Assembly (NCBI GenBank): GCA_902493585.1
Contig: CABUPZ010000012.1
Location: 1 to 55,730, forward strand
Direction: 5' to 3'
DNA length: 55,730 bases
DNA from: an uncultured Fusicatenibacter sp.
GTDB lineage: Bacteria; Bacillota; Clostridia; Lachnospirales; Lachnospiraceae
Part shown: positions 34,444-42,533 of the stretch, in pieces
Numbering within the stretch: position 1 is the stretch's first letter
Layout of the letters: each line of letters begins with the position of its first letter
Notes under the pieces: model-generated
Seen by the model: the letters and a program-made list of their open reading frames with translations, nothing else
Databases searched by the model: none
Told to the model about the DNA's origin: nothing
Made by a program: the position numbers and the translations under genes

Positions 34444-35277
34444 ATGACAATGAATATGGAAAGAAAGAAGATGAGGACGGCACTGACCATTGCCGGAAGT
34501 GATTCCAGCGGAGGCGCGGGGATTCAGGCAGATATCAAGACCATGACGGTCAATGGAGTCTATGCCATGAGTGCGGTCACAGCCATGACCGCACAGAATA
34601 CGGTTGGTGTGAAAGCAATTATGGAGGCGTCGCCGGAGTTTCTGGAAGAACAGCTGGACTGTATCTTCACCGATATCCGTCCGGACGCGGTGAAGATCGG
34701 TATGCTCTCTTCCGCAGCCCTGATGCGGACAGTGGCACGGAAACTGAAGGAGTACCATGCGGAAAATATCGTTGTGGACCCTGTGATGGTGTCCACCAGC
34801 GGTTCCAGGCTGATGGCAGAGGAAGCGGTGCAGGTGATGAAAGAAGAGATCTGTCCGCTGGCGGATGTGATCACGCCGAACCTGCCGGAAGCGGAAGTGC
34901 TTGTGGGAAGAACAATCGTGACGGAGCAGGAGATGGAGGAAGCCGCAGCCGAGATCAGCAGCGTCTGCGGGACGGCGGTACTGCTGAAAGGCGGCCATCA
35001 GAGGAACGATGCCAACGACCTTCTGTGCCAGAACGGTTCTCTGCGGTGGTTCCGCGGGAAAAGGATTGACAATCCAAACACCCATGGAACCGGCTGTACC
35101 CTGTCCAGCGCCATCGCCGCGAATCTTGCCAAGGGATTTTCCCTGGAAGAATCGGTGGAACGGGCAAAAGAATACCTGTCCGGCGCTCTGGCGGATATGC
35201 TGGATCTCGGCAATGGCAGCGGTCCGATGAACCATGGGTTTGCTCTGAAAGAGGAATATCGCAAGGTGAAGGCTTGA
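34444..35277 (+). CDS. thiD: hydroxymethylpyrimidine/phosphomethylpyrimidine kinase
   Basis: This 277-residue ribokinase-fold kinase phosphorylates HMP and then HMP phosphate to HMP pyrophosphate. Markers are ALTIAGSDSSGGAGIQADIKT at the N-terminus, VVDPVMVSTSG (about 118-128), LLKGGHQ, and the catalytic NTHGTGCTLSSAI with the anion-hole GTGC (about 216-219). Length is typical. Start uncertain among ATG 34444, 34450 and 34456; the first follows AAGGAAG closely. It lies 77 bp after thiC in the operon. Confidence 0.96.
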   Translation: MTMNMERKKMRTALTIAGSDSSGGAGIQADIKTMTVNGVYAMSAVTAMTAQNTVGVKAIMEASPEFLEEQLDCIFTDIRPDAVKIGMLSSAALMRTVARKLKEYHAENIVVDPVMVSTSGSRLMAEEAVQVMKEEICPLADVITPNLPEAEVLVGRTIVTEQEMEEAAAEISSVCGTAVLLKGGHQRNDANDLLCQNGSLRWFRGKRIDNPNTHGTGCTLSSAIAANLAKGFSLEESVERAKEYLSGALADMLDLGNGSGPMNHGFALKEEYRKVKA

Positions 35278-35334
35278 AAGTGAACTTCCAAGTCTTCCTG
35301 AATGACGCAGAAGGTGCGTCAGATGGAGGAAACA

Positions 35335-36069
35335 ATGAAGAAATATACAATGCAAAGAATGACACTGCTTGCCATGCTGGTGGCGCTGGGCGTTGTGATC
35401 TCTCCGATCCTGCGGGTGGAAGGCATGTGTCCGATGGCACATTTTATCAATATTGTCTGTTCTGTGCTCCTTGGACCCTGGTATTCACTGCTCTGCGCAG
35501 TGCTGATCGGAATCCTGAGAATGGCGTTTATGGGAATCCCGCCCCTTGCTCTGACGGGAGCCGTTTTCGGAGCGTTTTTGTCGGGCGTTCTGTACCGGAT
35601 CTCCAAAGGAAGAATGATCTATGCGGTGGTCGGTGAGGTGATCGGAACCGGAATCATCGGGGCGATCGTCTCTTATCCGGTGATGGCAGGCCTGATGGGA
35701 CGTACCGGCCTTTCCTGGCTGTTTTATGTGCCGAGTTTTATCTGCGGCACCCTGATCGGAGGAAGCATAGCGTTCCTGTTCCTGAAATATCTGAATCAGG
35801 CGAAGATCCTTGCGAAGCTGCAGGCGTCTCTTGGCGCTTCGGTGACGGAACAGCCGGAGAACAGCGCGGCGGACTCTATCGGAATCGCAGTGCTGGGAAT
35901 CCTGGTTTTTCTTGCGGTGTATGTGGTGATGAAGAATTTCCTGCATATGACCGGCGAACTGACGATTGGAATTCCGGCGGCGGCATTCCTGCTGGTGGAA
36001 CTGGTGGCTGCTGTGTACTTCCATGTGGCGCGGGACAGCCGCCGCAAAGGAAAAGAAGCGCGGGAGTAA
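35335..36069 (+). CDS. thiW: thiazole transporter substrate-binding membrane subunit ThiW, with C-terminal extension
   Basis: The first about 150 residues form a ThiW-type S component of energy-coupling-factor transporters, thought to import hydroxyethylthiazole. They have about five membrane spans and the family segments VEGMCPMAHFINIVCSVLLGP and MAFMGIPPLALTGAVFGAF. GGAGG five bases upstream sets the start at ATG 35335; the in-frame ATG at 35302 is upstream of this site. The 244-residue protein is longer than common ThiW proteins (about 150-180). The extra 90 residues contain two further hydrophobic segments joined to the core by a polar linker. ECF ATPases and T component are not in the window. 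It lies next to thiM, which uses the imported thiazole. Confidence 0.88.
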   Translation: MKKYTMQRMTLLAMLVALGVVISPILRVEGMCPMAHFINIVCSVLLGPWYSLLCAVLIGILRMAFMGIPPLALTGAVFGAFLSGVLYRISKGRMIYAVVGEVIGTGIIGAIVSYPVMAGLMGRTGLSWLFYVPSFICGTLIGGSIAFLFLKYLNQAKILAKLQASLGASVTEQPENSAADSIGIAVLGILVFLAVYVVMKNFLHMTGELTIGIPAAAFLLVELVAAVYFHVARDSRRKGKEARE

Positions 36070-36076
36070 GGACAGA

Positions 36077-36997
36077 ATGAGCAGTAAGAGAAATGAAACA
36101 ACAGATGATATCTGGAGAAAAGCAGAACGGATCATGGAAGCGGTGCCGAAAAAGGCGCCGCTGATCCATTGTATCACCAATCCGATCTCCATCCATGACT
36201 GTGCCAATGTGATCCTGGCAGCCGGCGGAAGGCCCATCATGGCGGAACATCCGGAGGAAGTGCGGGAGATCACGGCTTCTGCCGGCGCGCTTGGGCTGAA
36301 CCTGGGCAATATCACCGACGCAAGGCGTACCTCGGTATTGCTGTCCGGAGAAGAGGCGGTCAGGCGCAGGATCCCGGTGATCCTGGATCTGGTGGGAATC
36401 GGCTGCAGCGGGCTGCGAAGGACCATAGTACGGGAGTTTCTGGAAACGAGGGAACGTTGCGCCGGAGAAAACGAAGCGCCGGCCCCGTTGGTATTGAAGG
36501 GCAATCTGTCGGAGATCCGGGTGCTTGCCGGTATGGAACTGGGACAGGAGCTGAAAGTCAGCGGTGTGGACGCAAGGCCGCAGGATGTGGTCAATGATGC
36601 CACAAGAGACGGGATTGCCTGGGAGATCCGCAGCCTGGCACGGAGGTATGGAGCGGTTGTGATGGCCACCGGAAAAACGGATGTGATCGCCGATGAGGAG
36701 CAGGTTTACCTGGTGGAGAATGGATGTGAACGGATGGCGTCGATCACCGGAACCGGCTGTATGGTGACGGCGCTTACCGCAGCGTGGCTCAGCGAAGGGG
36801 AACTCCTGCCGGGAGCGCTCCTTGGCGCTGTGATGTATGGAATCTGCGGAGAACTTGCCGCCCGGGACTGGAAGGGAACCGGGACGTATCAGGTGCGGCT
36901 GATGGATGAATTGTCGGAGTGTACCTGGGAGAAGATCAAAACCTGCAGGAAGGTGAGTGTGTGGGAGGAGTGTAACAATGAACGGAACAGTCAGTGA
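36077..36997 (+). CDS. thiM: hydroxyethylthiazole kinase
   Basis: This 306-residue kinase phosphorylates hydroxyethylthiazole to the thiazole phosphate used by ThiE. Family signatures are PLIHCITNPISIHDCANVILA, RPIMAEHPEEV, LNLGNI, DLVGIGCS and the catalytic SITGTGCMVTAL with GTGC. It is about 40 residues longer than the B. subtilis enzyme owing to the N- and C-termini. The start is ATG 36077, seven bases after thiW, preceded by AAGGA; the frame is open further upstream but inside thiW. The end overlaps thiE by 20 bp. With ThiW it makes a thiazole salvage route. Confidence 0.95.
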   Translation: MSSKRNETTDDIWRKAERIMEAVPKKAPLIHCITNPISIHDCANVILAAGGRPIMAEHPEEVREITASAGALGLNLGNITDARRTSVLLSGEEAVRRRIPVILDLVGIGCSGLRRTIVREFLETRERCAGENEAPAPLVLKGNLSEIRVLAGMELGQELKVSGVDARPQDVVNDATRDGIAWEIRSLARRYGAVVMATGKTDVIADEEQVYLVENGCERMASITGTGCMVTALTAAWLSEGELLPGALLGAVMYGICGELAARDWKGTGTYQVRLMDELSECTWEKIKTCRKVSVWEECNNERNSQ

Positions 36998-37631
36998 AAG
37001 GGCGCGTCTGGATACGACGCTGTATCTTGTGACGGACAGCAGCTATCACACGGAGGAATCCTTTTTCCGGACGGTGGAAGCTGCGCTGCAGGGAGGCGTG
37101 ACGCTTCTGCAGCTGAGAGAGAAAGACAAAAGCGCCAGAGAATATATGGAACTGGCGGGAAAGGTGAAGAAGATCGCCGACCGGTACGGCGTGCCGCTTC
37201 TGATCGACGACCGGGTGGATGTGGCTGCGGCTGTGGATGCCGCCGGCGTCCATGTGGGACAGAGCGATATTCCCGTTGCGGCGGCACGAAAAATCCTTGG
37301 CCCGGACAAGATCGTCGGCGCCACGGCAAAAACCGTGGAACAGGCAAAAGAGGCATGGGAACAGGGAGCAGATTACCTGGGTGTCGGCGCGATCTATCCG
37401 ACGACCACGAAAGTAAAGACAATCTTGACGAAAGTTTCCACGCTGAAGGAAATCTGTGAGGCGGTCCCGATCCCCGTAAACGCCATCGGAGGGCTGAATG
37501 CCGGAAACGTGGATGTGCTTGAGGGTGCGGGGATTGCGGGAATCTGTGTGGTGAGCGCGATTATGAAGGCGGAAGATCCGAAGGAGACCGCCGAGGTTCT
37601 GAAAACACTGGCGGAAAAGCTGAAAGGGTAA
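36978..37631 (+). CDS. thiE: thiamin-phosphate synthase
   Basis: This 217-residue TIM-barrel enzyme joins HMP pyrophosphate and thiazole phosphate into thiamin phosphate. Visible motifs are LYLVTDSS, QGGVTLLQLREKD, PLLIDDRVDVA, AAGVHVGQSDIP, GATAKT, DYLGVGAIYPTTTK and NAIGGLNAGN. Start ATG 36978 follows GGGAGGAG and overlaps the thiM end, indicating translational coupling. It is the last gene of the thi operon. The final codons and stop lie inside a perfect inverted repeat (37610-37650). Confidence 0.96.
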   Translation: MNGTVSERARLDTTLYLVTDSSYHTEESFFRTVEAALQGGVTLLQLREKDKSAREYMELAGKVKKIADRYGVPLLIDDRVDVAAAVDAAGVHVGQSDIPVAAARKILGPDKIVGATAKTVEQAKEAWEQGADYLGVGAIYPTTTKVKTILTKVSTLKEICEAVPIPVNAIGGLNAGNVDVLEGAGIAGICVVSAIMKAEDPKETAEVLKTLAEKLKG

Positions 37632-37650
37632 AACCTGCAGCTTTTCCGCC
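37610..37650. terminator. hairpin spanning the thiE stop codon
   Basis: GGCGGAAAAGCTG (37610-37622) and CAGCTTTTCCGCC (37638-37650) are perfect 13-bp complements with a 15-base loop that contains the thiE stop. No U-run follows on either strand, so it may act as a bidirectional 3' end or stabiliser between convergent thiE and dus. Confidence 0.7.
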
Positions 37651-37670
37651 GGCGAATCGGTTACGAAACG

Positions 37671-38606
37671 TTATACGTCTGCAAACAGGGAGGCTGTGAT
37701 CTCACGGTAAACGGTGAGTTTCTGAGCCTTCCTGATTTTTTTTAATTCTTTTTCTTTTCCAGGAAAATTCTTTCCAAAATATGCCCAGAATTCTTTCATT
37801 TTAAATAGTACATTTCGCTCTCCTGAAATTGACCCGCAGTATCCGTCCAGCAGCTGGCCGTGGAATTCTTCCAGCTGTGCCATTTCTGCCGGAGCCGCGC
37901 CGCGCACCCGGCAGACGAGATCCGGCGTTTCCAGAAGTCCGCGGCCGATCATCACCGCCTTTGTCTTTGGAAACCGCCGTTCCAGATCACGGATATCCTC
38001 CGGGGTTTTCAGGTCTCCGTTGAAGCAGAGAGGAAGCGGGGTATGGGAACAGGCATATTCGTAGGTTTCCATATGGGGAGTATTCTTATAAAAATCCGCG
38101 CGCAGCCGGGGGTGGATGATCAGTTCGCTGAGAGGATAGGCGCTGAAAATTTCCAGAAGCCGCGGCCATTCTTCCGCCGCTTCCCATCCGATCCTGGTTT
38201 TGACCGAAAACTTCAGATGCTGATGTTCAAAACCGCTGCAGACTTCAAAGAGAAACCGGTCCAGAGCGTCGGGATCTGTGAGAAATCCGGAACCTTTGCC
38301 GCGGGTCACCACGGTACCGGAGGGACAGCCAAGGTTCAGATTGATCTCCTGGTATCCATAGCGGGCAAGGGCGGCGGATAACCGGAGAAAGTCCTCGGAG
38401 CGGTTGGTGAGGATCTGTGGGATCAGCGTGTAACCCTGATTATGTTCCGGGAGAATGTCGTTCTTTTCCCGGGTGTCAAAGTCCCGGTTCTGGTGAGGAA
38501 CCAGAAAAGGGGAGTAGTAACGGTCTGTCCCGGGAAAACAGGAGGCGTGGGCATTGCGGTAAATATATCCGGTGATTCCTTCCAGAGGAGCAAAGTAATA
38601 TTCCAT
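37671..38606 (-). CDS. dus: tRNA-dihydrouridine synthase
   Basis: This 311-residue flavoenzyme of the Dus family reduces uridines in tRNA to dihydrouridine with NADPH. It starts MEYYFAPLEGIT (FMN site) and carries INLNLGCPSG with the catalytic Cys, FSVKTRIG, LIIHPRLR and VMIGRGLL. It lacks some of the usual length of DusA/B (about 320-330), but all core motifs are present. It is one of the short clostridial Dus forms and its target position is unknown. Ribosome site AAAGG lies nine bases before the ATG. It is convergent with thiE and divergent from the DUF362 gene. Confidence 0.92.
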   Translation of the reverse strand: MEYYFAPLEGITGYIYRNAHASCFPGTDRYYSPFLVPHQNRDFDTREKNDILPEHNQGYTLIPQILTNRSEDFLRLSAALARYGYQEINLNLGCPSGTVVTRGKGSGFLTDPDALDRFLFEVCSGFEHQHLKFSVKTRIGWEAAEEWPRLLEIFSAYPLSELIIHPRLRADFYKNTPHMETYEYACSHTPLPLCFNGDLKTPEDIRDLERRFPKTKAVMIGRGLLETPDLVCRVRGAAPAEMAQLEEFHGQLLDGYCGSISGERNVLFKMKEFWAYFGKNFPGKEKELKKIRKAQKLTVYREITASLFADV

Positions 38607-38652
38607 GATCAGTCAACCTTTCTGCCGGACTTTCGACCTGCCCGGCACGTCT

Positions 38653-38704
38653 ATTTTATCACATTTAAGTTCCGATTGTAACTTTCTGCGAAATGTGTTA
38701 CCCT
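38653..38704. promoter_or_regulatory. divergent promoters sharing a -35 hexamer
   Basis: Minus strand: -35 TTACAA (38681-38676) and -10 TAAAAT (38658-38653), 17 bp apart, for dus. Plus strand: the same six bases read TTGTAA (38676-38681), 17 bp from TACCCT (38699-38704), for the DUF362 gene. The minus promoter is well formed and the plus one is weaker. Confidence 0.55.
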
Positions 38705-38757
38705 CAAAGTACAGAAAATCAAAAATTCTGAACATGATAGCAGGAGACAGAAATACG

Positions 38758-39864
38758 ATGAAAAGTAATGAATTGCTGATGATTTACGGCACAGAGTATA
38801 AAGAAATGGCAAAGCAGCTTCTGGAGGCCGCCGACCTGGCGGGGAGGATTCCGGATGCCGGCAGCAGGATCGGCCTGAAGCCAAACCTTGTATCTCCCAG
38901 CGAGGCCTCCTGGGGAGCGACCACCCATCCGGAGATCGTGGCAGGCACGATCGAATACCTGAAAGAGCACGGCTTTGACAATCTTGTGATACTGGAAGGT
39001 TCCTGGGTGGGAGATAAGACCGCAGAGGCCTTTGAGGTCTGCGGTTACGATCGGCTGGTCCGGGAATATGGCGTGGAATTTATTGATACGCAGAAAGACA
39101 GTTTTCACACGAAGGATTGTGCGGGCATGGATCTGGAGATCTGCGACAGTGTGGAACATCTGGATTTTCTCATCAATCTTCCAGTGTTGAAAGGACACTG
39201 TCAGACAAAGATCACCTGTGCCCTGAAGAACATGAAGGGTCTGATCCCGAACCGGGAAAAACGCCATTTCCATGGAATGGGACTGCACCGCCCGATCGCT
39301 CATCTGAACGTGGGGATCCGTCAGGATTTTATCCTTGTGGATAATATCTGCGGTGATCTGGACTTTGAGGACGGAGGAAATCCTGTGGTGATGAACCGTC
39401 TGATCGCGGCAGTGGACCCGGTATTCTGTGATGCCTATGTCTGCCGGATGCTGCATTATGAGACGGAGGAAGTTCCCTATGTTCGTATGGCGGAGGAACT
39501 GGGTGTGGGAAGCGCCGATCTCTCCAGGCTGGAGATACGGGCGCTGAATGAGCCGGAGCAGGAAACCGTGGTGCCTGGAGAACGTAAGATCGTGGAACTT
39601 CAGGATGCGGTGGAGGAAGTGGAATCCTGCAGCGCCTGCTACGGATATCTGATCCCGGCGCTGGACCGGCTGAAGCAGGAAGGACTGCTGGAACAACTGG
39701 ATACCCGTATTGCCATCGGGCAGGGATATCAGCAGAAGACCGGGCATCTGGGCATCGGCCGATGCACCAGCTGTTTTGAACATTCCCTGAAAGGCTGCCC
39801 GCCGACGGAAGAACAGATGTATGAATTTTTGAAAGACTATATTCTCTCTCCGGAGCAGGAGTGA
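38758..39864 (+). CDS. DUF362 domain protein, cysteine-rich C-terminus
   Basis: This 368-residue protein of the DUF362 family has an unknown reaction; several relatives bind iron-sulfur clusters. The N-terminal part shows RIGLKPNLVSP (about 35-45) and GATTHPEIVAGTIEYLKEHG; the middle has INLPVLKGHCQTKITCALKNMKGLIP, the family hallmark. The C-terminus carries CSACYG and CTSCFEHSLKGC, five cysteines that could hold a metal or Fe-S cluster. ATG 38758 is chosen as start because AGCAGGAGA lies eight bases upstream; the open frame extends left into the dus promoter. It is a single gene. No signal peptide is present. Confidence 0.85.
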   Translation: MKSNELLMIYGTEYKEMAKQLLEAADLAGRIPDAGSRIGLKPNLVSPSEASWGATTHPEIVAGTIEYLKEHGFDNLVILEGSWVGDKTAEAFEVCGYDRLVREYGVEFIDTQKDSFHTKDCAGMDLEICDSVEHLDFLINLPVLKGHCQTKITCALKNMKGLIPNREKRHFHGMGLHRPIAHLNVGIRQDFILVDNICGDLDFEDGGNPVVMNRLIAAVDPVFCDAYVCRMLHYETEEVPYVRMAEELGVGSADLSRLEIRALNEPEQETVVPGERKIVELQDAVEEVESCSACYGYLIPALDRLKQEGLLEQLDTRIAIGQGYQQKTGHLGIGRCTSCFEHSLKGCPPTEEQMYEFLKDYILSPEQE

Positions 39865-39921
39865 GTCGTAGCAGTTCCGCGGCGGAACGGCGACAGGGCA
39901 TGGTTACCTGAAAGTGACTGC

Positions 39922-40029
39922 TTTACATAAGAGACAAAATGAAGTAAAGTAGGAACGTGCAGCAACGGCAGAAACAAGAACTGTTCCGGCATCCGCCCAT
40001 AAAAAATCGCTCTGCGATGGGGCGGATGC
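39922..40029 (+). promoter_or_regulatory. promoter and structured leader of the amino acid transporter operon
   Basis: -35 TTTACA (39922-39927) and -10 TAAAGT (39945-39950) are 17 bp apart. The roughly 155-base leader has a stem GGAAC/GTTCC (39952-39956, 39983-39987). A 10-bp perfect stem GCATCCGCCC/GGGCGGATGC (39989-39998, 40020-40029) carries a second hairpin ATCGC-TCT-GCGAT on its tip. It resembles no T-box or lysine/SAM riboswitch that I can recognise. Confidence 0.55.
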
Positions 40030-40113
40030 TCACAGACACTACGTTTTCATACGAACTGCGCAGACCTGGATGAACAGTGACATCTGAAACACACGTGAGA
40101 GAAAGGAAAAGAT

Positions 40114-40959
40114 ATGAAAAAGAGTTTGATATTTTTAACGGCACTGGCAGCAGCGGCAGCGATCATGACCGGTTGCTCCGGCAAAGGGAGTTCTTCCGAA
40201 GCAGGCAGAGACAGCCAGGAGCAGGAAGTGCTCACCGTTGCCATGGAATTGGCTTATCCGCCTTTTGAGACAAAGGACGAGCAGGGAAATCCAAGCGGCG
40301 TCAGCGTGGATTTTATGAAGGATTTCGGAGAATCCATCGGCAAGGAAATCCGCATTGAAAATATTTCTTTCGACGGTCTGATCCCGTCGCTGCAGACAGG
40401 AAAAGCGGACATGGTCATGTCCTCTATGACGATCACGGAAGAACGGAAGGAAACCGTAGATTTTTCCGAGCCATACGCAAATGCATTGCTGGCTGTCCTG
40501 ACCAATAAGGATTCCCAGATCACCTCTGTGGACGACCTGAACCAGGAGGGAAAGAAGGTTGCGGTAAAGACCGGTTCCACCGGATATCTCTATGCGCAGG
40601 AGCATCTCAAGAATGCCGAGATCATTGCGCTTCAGGACGAGAGTGCATGTGTGATGGAGGTTTCCCAGGGTAAGGCGGACGGATTCATTTATGATCAGCT
40701 GACCATTTACCGGAACTGGCAGAACAACCTGGATACCACCAATGCGGTGTTCATTCCGTTCCAGGATGTGGAGCCATGGGGAATCGCTGTGAAGAAAGGC
40801 AATACGGAGCTGTTGGACCAGCTGAATGAATTTATTGAAACATACCGCGAGGACGGCGGGTTTGAGGAACTGACGGAGAAATATCTGTCGGAGGAGAAGG
40901 AGGCTTTCGACGAACTGGGCTTCCAATGGTTTTTTGACATGAGTACAGAAGAAGGCTGA
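40114..40959 (+). CDS. polar amino acid-binding lipoprotein
   Basis: This 281-residue solute-binding protein of family 3 (polar amino acid type) has a lipoprotein signal peptide with lipobox MTGC (Cys21), followed by a Ser-rich tether. The ligand-binding core has the usual PPFE (about 50), SFDGLIPSLQTGKADMVMSSMTITEERKETVDFSEPY and GSTG motifs. Within it the Arg in TEERKE is the carboxylate-binding residue of the family. The exact amino acid is not deducible. Start: ATG after AAAGGAA. It forms an operon with a permease and ATPase downstream. Confidence 0.93.
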   Translation: MKKSLIFLTALAAAAAIMTGCSGKGSSSEAGRDSQEQEVLTVAMELAYPPFETKDEQGNPSGVSVDFMKDFGESIGKEIRIENISFDGLIPSLQTGKADMVMSSMTITEERKETVDFSEPYANALLAVLTNKDSQITSVDDLNQEGKKVAVKTGSTGYLYAQEHLKNAEIIALQDESACVMEVSQGKADGFIYDQLTIYRNWQNNLDTTNAVFIPFQDVEPWGIAVKKGNTELLDQLNEFIETYREDGGFEELTEKYLSEEKEAFDELGFQWFFDMSTEEG

Positions 40960-41004
40960 TCGCTGTCAGCCATGGTCTGCGGCTGATGCAGACAGGAGGT
41001 TAGG

Positions 41005-41790
41005 ATGAAATGGAAAGAATTGTTTGTCAGTAAAAAGGGAGAGGAGGTTCCTCTTTGGAAAGCCGCTCTCAGTATGCTGCTTACCTGTGTGCTGGTGGTG
41101 CTGTTTTTCTGGGTTTCGCTGATCCGGATTGATTATGCGGCGGATTTTTCTTTTCTGCCGGATTTCCGTCAGAGGATCTGGAGCGGCTTTTGGATGACGG
41201 TGCTGATCAGCGTGGCAAGTATGCTGCTCAGCCTGGCGCTGGGTATTCTCAGCGCGGCAGGACGGGGCTGCCGGATCCTGGTGCTGCGGTATCTGTGCAG
41301 CCTCTATGTGACATTTATCCGGGGAACGCCCCTGATCATGCAGATCTATCTGTTCTATTATATTGTCGGTACTGCGTGGGGGATCGAAAACCGCTTTGCG
41401 GCGGGAGTTCTTATTCTGTCCGTATTTGAGGGGGCATATATTTCTGAAATTATTCGGGGAAGCCTGCTGTCTATGGACGAATCACAGCTGGAGGCGGCGC
41501 GTGCCGTTGGATTTACCAAAAAGCAGACACTGCGTTATGTGATCCTTCCGCAGATGGTCGCAAGGACACTGCCGGCGCTGACCGGGCAGTTCGCGTCTGT
41601 GATCAAGGATTCGTCGCTGCTGTCGATGATTTCTGTCATCGAGCTGACCCAGGCGATGCGGGAGATCAGCGCGGGAAACCTGAAGCTGGTGGAGAGCTAT
41701 CTGTTTCTGGGCGTGCTGTACCTGGTGCTGACGCTTCCGGTGGCATTTATCAGTAAACGGCTGGAAAGGAGATTCCAATATGAAGCTTGA
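41005..41790 (+). CDS. amino acid ABC transporter permease
   Basis: This 261-residue His/Glu/Gln/Arg-family permease has a cytoplasmic N-terminus, five or six membrane spans, and the EAA loop LEAARAVGFTKKQTLRYVILPQ (about 165-185). The FIRGTPLIMQIYLFYY stretch is characteristic. Start: ATG after GACAGGAGGTTAGG. It overlaps the ATPase gene by 11 bp. One permease gene suggests a homodimeric channel. Confidence 0.94.
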   Translation: MKWKELFVSKKGEEVPLWKAALSMLLTCVLVVLFFWVSLIRIDYAADFSFLPDFRQRIWSGFWMTVLISVASMLLSLALGILSAAGRGCRILVLRYLCSLYVTFIRGTPLIMQIYLFYYIVGTAWGIENRFAAGVLILSVFEGAYISEIIRGSLLSMDESQLEAARAVGFTKKQTLRYVILPQMVARTLPALTGQFASVIKDSSLLSMISVIELTQAMREISAGNLKLVESYLFLGVLYLVLTLPVAFISKRLERRFQYEA

Positions 41791-42517
41791 ATTTCACGGG
41801 TTGTCGAAACAGTTTGACCAGGGCAGGGTGATCCTTCAGCCGATGGATTTCTGTGATGAGGTACATACCCTTGCGATTATCGGACCATCCGGCGGAGGAA
41901 AATCCACGCTGCTGCGTATCATCGGCGGTCTGCTGCCGCCGTCTTCCGGGACGCTTTCCATTAACGGGGAGGAACTTCCCAAAGAGGAAGAAGGGCTGCA
42001 AAAATACCGAAAGAAACTGGGATTTGTATTCCAGCAGGGCGGCTTGTTCCGCCATCTGAGCGCAAGAGAAAATATTGTTCTGCCTTTGACCAAGGTCCAC
42101 GGGTACAGCGAGACGGAGGCAGGGGAGCGTGCCGATGAACTGCTGGAACGGTTCGGCCTGGGAGACGATGGACATAAAAAGCCGGCGGCGCTTTCCGGAG
42201 GGCAGCAGCAGAGAGTTGCAATCGCAAGGGCGATCGCGGCAAAGCCGGGAATCCTGCTTCTGGATGAACCGACCAGCGCCCTGGATCCGGAATATACGAC
42301 GGAAGTGCTGGATATCGTCAACGAGCTGAAGGAGGAAGGACTGGATTTCATCATCGTGACCCATGAGATGGGATTTGCCCGCCATGCCTGTGAGAAGGCG
42401 GCTTTTCTGTGCGAGGGAAAGCTGATGGAATACGGTTCCAGCAGCGAAATCTTTGATGCGCCGAAAAGTGTGCAGCTGAAAAATTTCCTTGGACGGCTGC
42501 TGGAATGGAATATGTGA
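41780..42517 (+). CDS. amino acid ABC transporter ATP-binding protein
   Basis: This 245-residue ATPase of the GlnQ/HisP type has Walker A GPSGGGKST (35-43), a Q-loop, signature LSGGQQQRV, Walker B ILLLDEPTSALD and the switch His in VTHEMGFA. It drives uptake together with the two preceding gene products at the inner membrane face. Its start lies inside the permease gene, so translation is coupled. The last part, after about residue 220, is variable. The next gene begins 16 bp later. Confidence 0.95.
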   Translation: MKLEFHGLSKQFDQGRVILQPMDFCDEVHTLAIIGPSGGGKSTLLRIIGGLLPPSSGTLSINGEELPKEEEGLQKYRKKLGFVFQQGGLFRHLSARENIVLPLTKVHGYSETEAGERADELLERFGLGDDGHKKPAALSGGQQQRVAIARAIAAKPGILLLDEPTSALDPEYTTEVLDIVNELKEEGLDFIIVTHEMGFARHACEKAAFLCEGKLMEYGSSSEIFDAPKSVQLKNFLGRLLEWNM

Positions 42518-42533
42518 TGGGAAGGAATATGTG

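Noticed and set aside
39865..40113. A T-box leader upstream of the amino acid transporter
   Set aside because: No T-box consensus (AGGGTGGNACCGCG) or specifier stem and no terminator with a U-run was found.
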